This document shows, piece after piece, positions 1-12,443 of a stretch of 64,000 nucleotides of DNA. The stretch's first letter is position 1; each line of letters begins with the position of its first letter. Source of the stretch: Symbiotaphrina buchneri (lineage: Eukaryota; Ascomycota; Symbiotaphrinales; Symbiotaphrinaceae); the NCBI GenBank assembly GCA_001599915.1, contig BCIG01000004.1, positions 1 to 64,000 on the forward strand, given 5' to 3'. The notes under the pieces are model-generated. The model did not search any database. It was not told the origin of the DNA and saw nothing but the letters and a program-made list of their open reading frames with translations. The position numbers were made by a program, and so were the translations under genes.

Positions 1-2251
1 TCTTCAGATCGGTAATCGAGTTTCAAACATGATCTGGGAGGCTAAGCTCGATGCTAGCTCTCCTGTACCGAAGCCTCCTCCGAATGGGACGCGGGTCGGG
101 AGCTTTCGCATCTCCACCAGATCATTGAAAGTGTACCTCCACATTTCTTTGTACGGTGCAGATCGGACAAAGTAGATGCCGTCGGTGTAGATGGCCAGCC
201 GGCCGATCCAGCCTTTGTACTGACATCTGAAGGAAATGATATCCCCGTACTCCAGGACGCTGCTTGCGGATTGTGCACTGTGAAAGCTCTCATCGCTGTC
301 GCTGCCTGAGCCAGCATCGGTTTCGTGTTCATCGGGATCTACAATGTGGATTGAGGGAGCGGAGAACCGCCCTGTGTAGGCTCGTGTCGGCGGGTTCTTG
401 CTTTCATTCTCGACGTCCTGCTCCACCTTTGCTTCAATCATCCTCTCGCGGCTCTGCTGCGCTTGCGCGCGGAGGTAAGCGAAGGACCACTCCGCTGTTG
501 CGGTGTTAGACATCAGGACCATTAATATCTCCAGCAGAAGAAGAGAACACTGACCATTCGTAGGAATATCCCACAGTGCCCACTTGATGGGGGAGACCAG
601 GTATCTGTATTTCGGCCACCGACTCGAAATCGGCCAGCAGACGAAGAACACCCCGCCAAGGATGAACCAAAATATTTTCATGCAGTACCGAGTACTGCAT
701 ACCAGAGTCAGAAGCAGACACACCGCGAAAAGATAAAGACTCGCAACGGTCTTCTTGGGATCCTTCCAGTCATGAAAACTGTGGTCGTCAGTCTCTCCCA
801 GATATACAGCTCACATCAACTCACTTTGCCAGAACCTCAAGCAAATTTGCCAGATCAACGATCTGTAGCTGGATATACGGACCAACCTCCTCCATAAGTG
901 GTTCGAGCCATTCCTTCTGTCCATGTCTGTTGACCAATTCGCCAAACTTGTAGGCAGTTGCACCGCGATCAAGCGCTCTCTCGAGCGATTCGCGGATGTC
1001 ATCCACGCTCGTCGGGAAATAGCGATTCTTCAAGACAGTGTAGAGTATGTAAAAGTACTGGACAGAAGATACACGTCAGAAGCTGACCGACTAGCTGTCG
1101 GGGCAATTAGAAAAACGTACGAAATAGCTCATGATGAGCTCGTAGTACCACAAAGTCCAATAGAGGCAGAACCATGCTCCTGTCTGCACAGGATCTTCCC
1201 AGCGATAAACAGCTCGGACGCGCATGAACCAGATTTGCCACTCAGCGCTGGAAATTATAATCCTTTCGAGGTAGAGTCTTATGGTATCGAAATCGAAGGG
1301 CAATTCGTCGAAATCATCCGCATATTGCGCGGCAAAACTTTGAGTTGACCAGATGAGCACCTAGCAAGATGAACATTAGCATCGTCGGACTCGCGCTTGA
1401 GTCGCAATGCCACGACATACGTGGCCAAGCCATTTCATCAAGTCGAAACGTATGATATTCCCTTGTTCGTCTCTTTCCTCAAAGTCCGACCGCTTTGGAA
1501 AAGGCAGGGCCCCCTTGGGCACTACCCTAACCCTCTCGATGTGCCGACTGGTGACCCAGGCTACGCGAATACTTTCACGGTAATGCTCGAGCCTTTTGAG
1601 ATGACTTCTGCTGTCTTCAGCTTTCGCAATAGCATCCTCTGCATCGCTATCCTCAGAACTAGCAGACCCTTCCGCCCGTTGCAGGTCATGATTGACTTTG
1701 AGGAACTCAAGGTCAGCCTTCTGAGCCAAGTACGGATGCTCAGCGCTTGAGAGCTTCCCGGCAGTGCTCTTGGTAGCCTTAGATTTGATGGTCTGTTTCG
1801 GATGGACGACAAACTCTCCGATGGTCTCGACTGTTCCTATGGTCCTGTCTAGCCGCCCTCCTAGGTGGATGCCGTCTTTACGGAAGAGCAGGTCGGGGTT
1901 GAATGCTGGATCATTCTCGACATTGTCCAGGTAGCCATCCCGAGCGACAGTGTGCTCTTGCGGATCATGGATGTTGAGGATCTTTCTAGCCTTTGATCTT
2001 GTCTTCTTGCGCCAGTCTTTCAGCTTGTCCCGAGTTTTCCGGGCTGCCCTATCCCAATCGCCAGGTTTCCCATCAAGCGCGTTTACCTTGCGGTTGACTT
2101 CCTCGATCTTCGATACTTCCCGATCTGCGGTCGCTGACAGTCCTGCTTGTTTCGATCTGCGTTCCCTCCTGTGGTTTCTTTCCAAGGTTGCGTCATCGGG
2201 CAGATGCCCGGGTAGATGGGGGAGGTCATCAGGGTCATCGACGTCCGTCAT
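1..2251 (-). CDS. DUF3292 family membrane protein with GRAM-like region (3' end cut by window)
   Basis: Multi-exon gene; the ATG is at 2251 and the C-terminus lies beyond base 1. Exon 1 is 2251-1421 (277 codons) and is followed by a GTATGT donor; exon 2 starts at 1360. Further exons cover about 1300-1130, 1060-835 and 780-1, the last probably with one more intron. The N-terminal part is charged and Arg/Lys-rich (DNA- or membrane-peripheral-like, with HLPGHLPDD near the start). The middle has several hydrophobic stretches (about 720-780 and 630-690) that look like membrane segments. Near 150-260 there is a GRAM/PH-like run, with GWIGRLAIYTDGIYF followed by a W and a hydrophobic strand. I recognise this as the ascomycete DUF3292 family of unknown function. 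A role at a membrane, perhaps lipid binding through the GRAM-like fold, is inference. Exon borders after exon 2 are approximate. Confidence 0.7.
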
Positions 2252-3223
2252 GTCATGTCCCCGCGCGCATCCGTACCGTTGTTATGCGACTTCGTGGAGT
2301 CCTACGAGTGTTTTTGCCCATACTACAATAACGTGGTTGAAGAACGTCCCGCAGTGGACGCCCTCAGGCTTCAGTGATGACAGGTGCTCCTATGAGAAGC
2401 GTGCAGCTTCGTGTGCAATTGGAAATAGCCAGTGAGAGAGCGGGAGCCCGCGGCGCACATGATGTCGCGCTTCCCTAAAACAGGGTTTCGCGCATCTCGC
2501 ACGTTCCGCGACCAGCGCTAGCCACGGGCTATAACCGGGAAAGTGGAAGCTAAAGCAGTGCCCGAGCCTTTTCCATAGCGGGCAGGAGATTGTCACAAAT
2601 GGGACAAATAACAATAGAAAATCAGCCAACGTGAAAGCGGATATGGTCGCCCGGCACGGTTTATAGAAACAGCACCGCGCGGGAACAATCGTAGTCTCAC
2701 TTTTTCTCAGATAGACAGGCTCGAATTGAAAGCAAATGAGAGGATTGCCTTCCAATGAGAATGAGAATAACGGGATGGGGGAAGGCAGGAACGGTTTAAG
2801 TCCCGCCACGCGGCCCGACATGTGAAAGACTCGAAATCGGCGCCAGCCAGTTAGCGTCTCGGCTGAAATCGATCTGCGCAATCTCTCGATCGACGATACA
2901 AGGGTCAGGGATCAAATAGGGGTAACCAGATGCTTTTATGTGCTACATTTTCTCGCACAGGCCGCACCATCGCAAACATGATCATCCTGACTTCTTGACA
3001 TATCTTGGTATAATATCGCGCTTCTGCTGTTCCTTATCATTATATTCGGAGTAACACGAAGCACTATTTATCCAGTAAGGTAGCTATCACCGTCGCCAGA
3101 TAAGCATCAAGAGAACCCAACGCCCACCAGTTACATCCCGAAAACCTTACAGTATCAAACGCCATGGTCTGCAAAACCCCCTCATGAATGTCATCAAGTG
3201 AACAGTAGTAAGCAGCAAAGCAC
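2252..3223. other. Intergenic region between DUF3292 gene and MCM5
   Basis: This holds the upstream region of the DUF3292 gene and the 3' flank of MCM5. A 163-codon open frame on the minus strand (2390-2881) begins at TTG, has no family look, and is probably chance. The part from about 2940 to 3200 is AT-richer, as expected of a terminator/3' flank. No RNA gene or repeat was seen. Confidence 0.6.
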
Positions 3224-5553
3224 TCATACGCCGCTGCGGTAGACTTGTGCTCCTTGAGCCCGAATCTGCACCGTCTCCCTACGCTGTAGCACCACCAGGG
3301 CTCGATTGAGTGCTTGCTCGCTGTAACCTCGACCTTCCACGAATTCCCGTCTAAGCGTTGCCAGACTGGTGCTCCATCCTATGGGCAACCGCCTGCGCAG
3401 CTCTTCCTCCACCTTGTTTACTTCGGCGTTCAGTTCCTTGCTGTTTTCACCGGCACCCTGCGTAACGGCGTCCATGGTACTGGCCAAGAATAACTGTATT
3501 GCTTCATCCACGTGCGCCTCGGTGGCGACCGTCGAGAGCGACAGCTTGGCCAGTGACTCGGTGATACGGACAATGGCTTCAAGCTGACGCACAGTGATAG
3601 GGATGGATGAGCGAGCGTCAGCCTGGAGCTCAGCAGCGTGCAGCTGACGTCTGATGGAGACAAAGTGCGAAGAAAGCTTCTCCGCGGCTTCTGGGGATAG
3701 ACGAGGGGCACATCTCCTGCGTCGAGGCGTTAACAATTGTTCCTCAGGGTCTCAAATATCGATAAGCAAGGCTACTTACGTTTTGCAGTAGCTGATGTAG
3801 CGTTTCATCTTCTCGACTGAAATCTCTGCCTCGGCCTGTTCTTCGACACCACGTCCGCCCATGTGGATACCCATAACGTGCCGGGCAATCCGCTCGTCCC
3901 TTCCTCTCTCATGCTCATCCCGTACAATGAAGATCATATCGAAACGGGATAAGATGGTCGTCTGAAAATCGATGTTTTCTCCAGGGCTCTTCAACTCGTC
4001 ATACCGTCCGAAAATCGGATTGGCTGCAGCCAGCACCGAAGTCCTTGCATTGAGGATCGTTGTGATACCAGCTTTTGCGATAGAAATAGTCTGCTGTTCC
4101 ATTGCTTCGTGGATAGCCACACGATCTTCATCCCTCATCTTGTCGAATTCGTCAATGCAAACGACACCACCATCTGCAAGAACCATAGCTCCACCTTCGA
4201 GATAGAATTCCCGCGTGGATGCATCTCTTTGTACCGATGCTGTAAGACCGGCTGCTGATGATCCTTTGCCCGAGGTATAGATCGCAATGGGCGCCACTTT
4301 CTCAACGAATTTCAGAAGCTGAGACTTGGCGGTACCGGGATCACCCAGAAGTAGTACGTTGATGTCGCCACGCAGCCTCATACCGTCTGGAAGGATCTTC
4401 TTCGAGCCACCGAGCAGAAGACAAGCGATGGCCTTCTTGATGTCCTTGTTCCCGTAGATCGAAGGGGCGATGCAATTGGCGAACACTTCGTAAAGATCGG
4501 GCCTCCTACTCATCTCCAAAAACTCTTGTTCTTCTTCCTCGGTGAATACAGCATTGCCTTTGGCGGTATAGTCCACGTCGCTCGTGATGCCGACCGCCCG
4601 CAAATATGGGTTGCGAATCGCAACTGCTGAAGCCGTTGAATTTTTGGACCCCTTGCTCTGGTAGATAGAAAAGACTCCCATGATGGTACATCGCGAACCG
4701 GGTACCACACGATTGGTGAGGTAACGGTCTGCTGATACCAGAATGTGACGCGGGAGTTCCCCGACAGGGACTTGATCCGGAGCTTCCTGCAACTTCAAGA
4801 TCTGCTGGTCAATAAACTGGCACTTTTCGTGAACAACGAAATACGGGTCAAGAGGGCATTTGTCAGCAGTTTCGCCTTCGGTTCGCTGTCTGCCGCACAC
4901 CCTTGGGAGACTGATACCGGTAAAGCCACCGGAAACACTGAGGGTTTGGACGTGTTGACAATTCCTGCATTGGATGAACAAGGCCGTGGCTTTTGATGAC
5001 AAGGTCGAGGCGCCGATGACGATCCCAGGTATCCGCACGAGATTTGAGACATTTGAAGCGTTCAAATCCCGGATTGTGATATGGGATGCTGCAGAATGAA
5101 GGAGTAGTTGATGTTCTGGCAGTTGGATCGTCCTATCGGAAGGATATACGATGCGCTGCGTACATTGTTTGAGGGCAGCTTCGAACTGTCATGGGTCAAT
5201 TCGCGCCCACGTAACCATATAGAGCCATGCACGTACGAGAGGAATGATTTCGGCCGGCTCAGTTGTTAACTTGTGCGCCAGCTCTTCATTGTAGCAAATG
5301 AGATGCGCGATATCGACGTCGCAAAAGTATTGCTTCACCAACACGTTTTCCCTGATCTGGTCTCTGCTTGCCGTCAGCTGGAGCTGCCAAACGTACTGCG
5401 TACGGGCCTTCGGTACCTGTAGATGAAAGCATTGTCGATTCGAAACTCAAGGATGAAGTCTTTGAGCTGTTGCTGGATCTGCGTCCGCGACTGTTCTGAC
5501 TCGTCTCTGTCGGGAGCAAGAACGCTCAACGAGAAGACTGATTGCCTATCCAT
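3224..5553 (-). CDS. MCM5: DNA replication licensing factor MCM5 (Cdc46)
   Basis: Subunit of the MCM2-7 replicative helicase, loaded at origins and active in the CMG complex. Four exons join in frame: 5553-5417, 5363-5237, 5185-3780, 3716-3224, giving 720 residues, the usual MCM5 size. The N-terminus matches the MCM5 pattern ([17 protein letters not shown]), and an OB-fold region carries a zinc-finger-like CRNC...C pattern (about residues 160-200). The AAA+ core has Walker [10 protein letters not shown], Walker B with [10 protein letters not shown], sensor 1 AAANP and the arginine finger context LSRFD, in MCM order. The C-terminus ends in the winged-helix region. Two ACGCGT boxes lie 114-149 bp upstream of the ATG. 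It is divergent from VPS54. The start is supported by the conserved first exon; the splice sites are GTAAGT/GTACGT-type donors with CAG acceptors. Confidence 0.97.
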
Positions 5554-6636
5554 ATCGTCTGCCGGACTGCTGGTTGTTGATTGTCTGAGAGTCTCACCGG
5601 GATGAAGCAGAAAGTTTCAGTCCAAGGGCGCGAGGAAAGAGCAATTGCTTCAAGGGAGAGGAAGCGACGCGTCGTGGTTGCTAGCGCGTTTTTCACGCGT
5701 AAAGTGGTTTTGGGATTTGGCCAATGGGCGTGGGCCGGCGACTTTGTATGGTACCTTAAGTACCTGGCGAATGGACGTGTACGAGTAAGGGAAGGAAGGC
5801 CCTACGAAGTTTCATGCTTTTAAAGGTTCATATATCACCGCTAGACCCTTGTATACTCCGTAAGTATAGTGTATTTACCCTTCAACTCTGAAGTTCGCCT
5901 TCTTCCCCTATGGCTAGGGGTCTTCCGATGACGGGGAGCAGCATATTCTGATACCTTATGCACTCGCCAGTCACCAAAGTACCTTGGGCAACCTCGGCTT
6001 CGTGTTAGTGCCACCTCTGGGTCATCCTGGACTTGCGCAAGAAACAATAAACAGTCGTGTATATTAATTGGCAGAATCTGCTTCTGCAAATATCTGCAGT
6101 GGTTTGCGTGGTTTGCCCTGGAATTGGCGAGGTGCGAGGTGATCACCATCAGCCCGTTAGCAAGGACGGTTCTCGGCTCAGGAAGCTGTCACTGTACTGA
6201 GACCGATCCGGTACCTGGGCGGCGTGTTCACATGTATCATATCCCCGCGTTGCTTTTGGAATTGTTTAGAAGTGCATCCATAACGGCTGTCGGCAATGTA
6301 GCCAGCAAGCGGCTCGTAACACGACAGGCTGCATTTTGCTATCAAATCCGCTGTCAATCTTGCTAGCTGTGATGTGCGCTAAAGTTGGTGTGCAGCAACA
6401 ACCACAAACGGGGAGCCACATACCGATGATGACGGCTTAGTCATGCATTCGAGATGTCGAAGCACACCGTGTCGAGGACAAGGGAACAACAAAACAGATT
6501 GCGCCTTCAACGACCCGGACAAAGCCGAGCGATATTAAGAGATAATCATCAAGGCGTACGCTCAGTCACTGTGGGTGAAGACCATCGGCCGCCCTCATGA
6601 CTGCGTCGCTCGAACCTCCGAGAGTGGCACGGAGTC
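5554..6636. other. Divergent intergenic region MCM5 / VPS54
   Basis: A 1.08-kb region between two divergent genes. The MCM5-proximal part carries two ACGCGT boxes and an inverted CCAAT (TTGGCCAAT, 5718-5726). The rest (about 5850-6630) shows only short open frames without recognisable products; these start at non-ATG codons or overlap on both strands. Confidence 0.6.
5667..5700. promoter_or_regulatory. Two MluI cell-cycle boxes upstream of MCM5
   Basis: ACGCGT occurs at 5667-5672 and again at 5695-5700, 28 bp apart, 114-149 bp upstream of the MCM5 ATG. In yeasts MBF (Mbp1/Swi6, Res1/Res2) binds ACGCGT and drives G1/S transcription of replication genes. That the same applies here is inference from position and gene identity. 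Confidence 0.6.
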
Positions 6637-9600
6637 ATGTCTACACCGGGACGACGCCCGTCGCTCGATAGCCTCTCGTCTCCCTTGTCCAGCAATCAAC
6701 TCAACCAGTATCCGTTCCCTCTATCGGATACTTATGCGAGGTCGCCCTCCTCCAGGCCAAGGCTCAGCGGAAGACGGGGTTCCAATGCAAGCACCGTAAG
6801 CTCCATAGGAGGCATACTGGACACCTCTGCACATCACAGATCGGCAATAGATGAATCGAGCCAAAATGGTTTGTAGAGAAGTAAATCATATTGAACGCAT
6901 TACTAATTGATCTCTTAGCCATATCCACACTCCTGCAACCGCCTATACTTGGTACCGGACGATCAGCGGTTTCTGGCTCCGCCTTTACCTCGTACAAACC
7001 TCCTTCCACCAGAGACATACCGCCCGTTACACTTACGAACATACCTGCCATCGACACGGCAGATTTCAAGCCGTACTTATCAGAGTTTGGATCACTTTAC
7101 GAGGCGTTTCAGCGAGCAAAAACAAGCTTGGATGATGCTGGACAACAAATATTCCGGAAGGACAAGGAGGCGGCCAAACTGGAAGAATTCGCCGACTTGC
7201 TCGAACGAAGAGGGAGCAGGCCATCAACTGCTACTTCACCGCGACGTGGCTCGTTTGCCTCTCCGTTAGTGACCCCGGATGAGGCTCCTCAGTTCAGAAG
7301 ACGGTCAAGCGGGGGAACGAATAGGAGGCCAGGGTTGACAGTCGCACCTCTCTCGACGATCCCGAGTGTTTATTTCGAGCCTGATTTCCACTTGGAAAAC
7401 CCAAGGACCTTCGACGTCGTCAGTGAACGAGCTGATATTGTCCGGCCAATTCCTGGTACGCCGGACGAAAAGAAGGGTATGAATGGCGCATTAACCGCTC
7501 CATCGCACAGTCCTAGGAAAGCTCTGGCTACCAATGCTATCCTACAAGAGAAGCTCTCATGGTATATGGATACCGTTGAGGTCCATTTGATATCATCCAT
7601 TTCCACTGCTTCAGCTTCCTTCTTTGCCGCTTTGGGTTCGCTGCGTGAGCTTCACTCCGAGGCAGCCGAATCCGTGGAAAGAATCAAGACTCTCCGCAAG
7701 ACCTTAAAAGAATTAGACGAGAAAATGGCCGTTGGTGGGCTGAAAATAGTCAACATGCGCAGAAGAAGGGAGAACCTCCGGAAACTAAGATCAGCAATGG
7801 AGCAGTTACGCACTGTTGTAGAAGCAATCATCAGATGTGAGGATCTTGTGGAACAGGGCGACGTTGATATGGCTCTTCAACAGATAACTGGCGTGGGGAA
7901 GTGCATGGCGGGCGAGACAGATGGTTCATCAGGTGAAGATCTGTACGATCTGAGTGGTATCAAGGCCTTAGCTGGAGTTCCCGAGACACTTGGCTTGCTG
8001 AAAGCGAGGATTGGGAAGGCATACGAAGCCAGATTCCTTGAGGCACTTTTAGGAGACGTCCGGCGCCATGTGGGAAGCGTTCCTCCTTCAGAGACACTGC
8101 AACGGTGGGATGCCGCATCTCAGAGATCTCGAGGTACACATAGCAGAGGCCCATCTACCGTCCCGCGATACCTGACTATGGATGATGCGACGCGCTCAAA
8201 GCTTTCCTCAAGTCTCGACGGGTTAAGCAAGTCCAATCATACCATGGAAGCAGCGGCGGCGTACAGAGAAGCGGTCTATCGCGAAATCAAGAATCTGATC
8301 AGAAGATATCTGCCAAGTTCGGCTGATGATGACAATGAGTCTGTAATGTCTGCCTCTACGCACGGAGGTCGTCAGTTGAGCCAGCAGGAAAAATCTTCTA
8401 TCCTGGCTCGGAATCTGCGCTCTCTTGAAGCCGAAGCTGCCGAAGAGATGCTCGTTAACATCTATGCTGCAGTGGGCGAGGCCTTGCGGAGGCTGAGTAC
8501 GCACGTGAAGGTCCTGCTGGACGTGACCAGCGTCGTCGGGAACGCCCCTGAAGGGAGAAGAGCTCCGTCTCGAAGCCCTAGTTCATCCTCTATGGACAGA
8601 AGAGCACTCTCTCCCGGACCTGGCATTCCCACACCCATCGCCAAGGTGCAAGAGGAAATCATTCAAGCCCTGGATATGTCGAGTCTACTTAGCCAAGCGG
8701 TCGACATCGCGCAGGCACAGATCATCAAGATCCTGAAAGTTCGGGCTGAGCAGACCGTAACCCTTCCGCTGCATATGTTCCTTCGCTATTTCACGCTCAA
8801 CCGGTTGTTTGCAGACGAATGTGAAGCGATCTCCGGTCAAGGTGGGCTGGCACTGAAAACGATCGTGAACGGACATATCAAGGATTTTACCGCCCGACTG
8901 GGTGATTCGGAAAGGCAAAAGCTCGCGCAGAGTATGGAGAGGGATGTGTGGGATGCGAGGGACTTTACGGAGGCTGACGATATCACGCTGAGAAGGATTC
9001 TGAATGGCAGTACGAGGGACGATGAGACGTGGGTCAAGTCCGGAAAGTTGTGGGAAGACACCACCAATGGAGACACTGCGGAGACGTTAACAAATGGGTC
9101 TGCAACCAATGGCACGGAGTCAGGTGCTACTGCAGGTAAAGATAAAGTCCGAAGAGCAGTCATTGAGGAGCAGAGATACATCCTCCCACAGTCGGGGGTG
9201 ATGGTTCTGCACGGTATCGAAATATTCGAGAACTTCATCACGGTAATTCCAAGCATGACGCAGGAAGCAGCATCCAGTCTTTTGGAGTATCTGAAACTTT
9301 TCAACTCCCGCTCGTCTCAGCTGATACTTGGAGCTGGCGCTACCAGAACCGCTGGGCTGAAGAATATAACAACCCGGCATCTGGCGCTCGCATCACAAGC
9401 TCTGAGCTTCGTCACCGAACTAATTCCTTATATCCGGGAGTTTGTACGGCGACATTCACCCGCCCCGGCTTCGCTCATGGCCGAGTTCGACAAGGTGAAG
9501 CGCTTGTATCAAGAACATCAGAACGGCATCAACGATAAACTGGTGGAGATCATGAGTGGTAGAGCAACGAGTCTGGTTAATCAGATGAAAAAGATTGACT

Positions 9601-10111
9601 GGGATGGCGCAGAAGACACGCAGCAGCCCGTACATAACTACATGGAGGCGTTGACTAAGGACACCAGCACCCTCTACCGTGCTCTTACGAAACATCTGCC
9701 AGAGATCACTGTCCAGATGATCATGGGCCCCATCTTCCAGAACTACAAGGAACAATGGGGCAAGGCTTTCGAGGGCGTCTCGCTGAAGACGGAGTCTGGC
9801 AAAGCGAGGTGAGTAGACCATCTGACAGCTATATTGCCATCAAACCCCTGTACTGACAGATGATTAGCATGGTTCGCGATGCCGAGCACTTCCGGTCGAG
9901 GATGAGCAAATTGGAGGGCTCTGGCGATGTGGGCGACTTTATCGTTAATGTCGTCAAGGACAAACCCACCGAACAGACGGAAGCTACGGCCGAGTCCAAG
10001 TCAGGTTCTGATGGTCCTGACGGATCCGCCGGGGAGAATAAACCTGGAAGCACGGAAAAAGTGGTGACTGAGGAGGCGACAGGCACCAAGGACGCTACCC
10101 CTGAGGCTTGA
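6637..10111 (+). CDS. VPS54: GARP complex subunit Vps54
   Basis: Vps54 subunit of the Golgi-associated retrograde protein complex, which tethers endosome-derived vesicles at the late Golgi. Three exons join in frame: 6637-6868, 6919-9808, 9868-10111, giving 1121 residues. The N-terminus is Ser-rich. The family core includes a region with FDVVSERADIVRPIPG, a long coiled-coil-like stretch (about residues 300-420, rich in K/E/R/L), and the conserved C-terminal domain containing LPLHMFLRYFTLNRLF and the Vps54 signature around LLEYLKLFNSRSSQLILGAGA. The last exon is acidic and low-complexity. The first intron has donor GTTTGT and acceptor TTAG. The start ATG at 6637 is the first in a frame that runs into the first intron. 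It is divergent from MCM5. Confidence 0.95.
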
Positions 10112-12191
10112 GGGGCGAAAGTAGGAAGAGCTGGTGACCAAAACCATGGGCTTATTCCAAATCATCATACTTGTCGGGGACCGGTCTTGAGTGCGCCCTT
10201 ATGGTGGTTAAGTCCGCCAGGGTGTTTGATACCTTGATTTCAAAAGGGCTGGCCGGCCGAAAGTCGGGGTCGCAACCGGCGCCAAGCAGGACATCGGATA
10301 CGGCCAGAGGAAGCGAATATACACTCGTATTTCACAAGCAGTCGGAAAAACATGGGATGACAATGACGATGATGCGGCTCGAGCAGAGCAAGGTGTAGAT
10401 GGAACAGGTTGATGTACATCCAAAACTAGATGAATAATACATAATGACTGATTGACCGTGGCTTGATCTACAGAGCTGATCCGGTCGCGACCAGAAAGTG
10501 GCATGATGTCTCTGGTGGCCTGATTTCTTTTGAACCGCACATGATGTTTTTTGGGATCTGCCCATTTTACCTCAATGCCAAGCTTTTTGCGACAGCCGAA
10601 GTCCCATGTCACGACGTACTCGGTGTCACCGGCATTATTTGTCTTGATCTTGCATTGTATGGATGAAGATATCACTGCATCGGACCACTTTGTTGGGTCT
10701 CACATCAGCCGGGCCGTCCGCTGATTTGTGTACCTTATGATTATTCATGGGTCCTTTTTCCCCATGATTTGGAGACGGGGGAGACATGGGGCTAAATCGA
10801 ATCCGTACCGTGCAGGGGAGAGGGAGATGCGGCGGCGGCGTGAATAATCCGCCAGTAATCGGATAATAACCACCCCCGGCCCGCGCTGTCTTCGACTTCT
10901 GGAACGCTTGGAGGCGTCGCACAATGCAGATGGCTTGCATGTCAGCTCCCATGGCGTGTGTGACTAAAGGGGGCACGGCCGGCTCGGAATGACGTCGGGC
11001 TGCGGATTTGTCGATACAGGTGCCGGCCAACCGGTACTTTTGGTCACGGCTTTACGGCTCTAGAGGGAGCTACGGTTGTTGTGCAACCTTACCTGTGTAC
11101 CTTAGATATCTGCGCTCTAAATCTAGTGCGTACCTTAATCATCCAAGCTTTTGGAAAAATGCTTCCCCCGTCACCCCCTTTTCGGCTTCGTCTGGATGTC
11201 GCGCCCCTGAATCTGCTAGTTTGGCTGGCCCCTCTTCAACCCCATCCCATCTTAAGCTTCTTTCTGCCTTGTATTGGTGTACAGTACCTGCTCGTCCAGA
11301 TGGCGTCGACTGACAATTACGACCGCTTCTCGCCCTCTATTATTCTCTCGTCCTACCGATCTTTCCGGGCCTTGCAAGAATCTTGTCTGAACTACTATCG
11401 GCCGAGCCTTGCTTTTTGGAATTCATCCTGGTCAATTTTCCTTTCCCTTTCCGTTCCGTGTTCGTGTCTTTCGTGTTGTGGCTTCGCTTGCTCGCCAACG
11501 TCGGCATGAACTTTCTCGTCCCCGTCTGTGATGCCACGTGGCATCGATGTTGCTCTAAGCCCCTAGGACTTTCCATTTGCTGTGTAATAATATCTTTAGT
11601 CTTTGTAGTCCGCGACACCATGTCCGGCCATGCAAGCCATGCGTGTCCTACATAAACTTGCGGGTCAGGCCTCCAAGTCCGAGAGCTTGCTTTTCCCTAA
11701 TCTGTCCCTCGCTGCTCATTGCGCATTTCAGCCTCTCCTAAATCCAACAGTACTGCCGGCAAGCAGACGTCTTGCATGGCCATTGAACTTTCCTATCTCT
11801 TGCACCTGCCGTTCCAGCAAGCTTGACACGCTCACCTTGCGTTCACCATCCGTCGTCAAGGCATCAATTACGACCGCCATTCCCGCTGTTATTAGCACCA
11901 AGGGAGATGCAGCATAGCACTGGCGGCGAGGGCGTCATCATTTGAAGTTTATAAACGACTTCTGTCCCTCTTCTTGCCACCCATCCTGCCTCTGTGTCCG
12001 AGATATCCCCATTTCAAATCCCTTATAGCCGTGCCCGGGATCAGGGTGTTGTTCCGCTGCATTAGATAGCCGCTCTTGCATTGCATGCCGCCCGCCTCCC
12101 GCGCTAAGTGGTTGTCCGTGACGATACGACGGCCACCGTCCTGAGTCACCCGGCACACCCTAGCCCCTGACCACATCCCCGAGATCACATC
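10112..12191. other. Long non-coding stretch downstream of VPS54
   Basis: Two kb without a recognisable gene. Near 10440-10675 both strands have open frames with plausible composition but no ATG at their starts. From 11100 to 11900 the plus strand is strongly pyrimidine-rich (long CTTTCC/TCTTTC runs), as in leaders and promoters of well-expressed fungal genes, and it precedes the small ORF at 12192. It could therefore be a long 5' leader, possibly spliced. No tRNA, repeat or transposon was recognised. Confidence 0.5.
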
Positions 12192-12443
12192 ATGCCGACA
12201 CGCATTCTCGACGGCGTGATAACTGAGCACACCTGGGACGACCTGCAGTTTGGTTCGCTCCACGGCCATTGGATGACCGGCTGTACACCCGTGGCGATCC
12301 GCAACAAGCTCCGTACGGAGTTCAACCTGCCGTTCACCACCGAGATGGTGTCCGTCATGATTGGCCGCATCCAGAAGCAACTCCGGGAAGGAGGAGAGAT
12401 CAACCGTGAGTGGACCATCGAGGGGCCCAACGCCGACGTCTAG
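12192..12443 (+). CDS. Small hypothetical protein, 83 residues
   Basis: Single open frame from ATG to TAG. Codons end almost always in C or G (for example CTG, ACC, GAG, ATC), far more than in the surrounding non-coding DNA, and this is the main reason to believe it. The protein is soluble and mixed-charge, with HTWDDLQFGSLHGHWMTG near the start and a helix-like second half (IRNKL...MVSVMIGRIQKQLRE). I do not recognise the family. A GTGAGT at 12406-12411 could act as a splice donor, so the true C-terminus may differ. It is preceded by about 1 kb of pyrimidine-rich sequence that may be its leader. Function unknown. Confidence 0.5.
   Translation: MPTRILDGVITEHTWDDLQFGSLHGHWMTGCTPVAIRNKLRTEFNLPFTTEMVSVMIGRIQKQLREGGEINREWTIEGPNADV

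Noticed and set aside
2390-2881. 163-codon minus-strand open frame
   Set aside because: Starts at TTG, hydrophobic-random composition, no family likeness; lies in the DUF3292 upstream region.
11081-11509. 142-codon plus-strand frame in the pyrimidine-rich stretch
   Set aside because: Leucine/serine/proline runs come from the CT-rich base composition; no family likeness.
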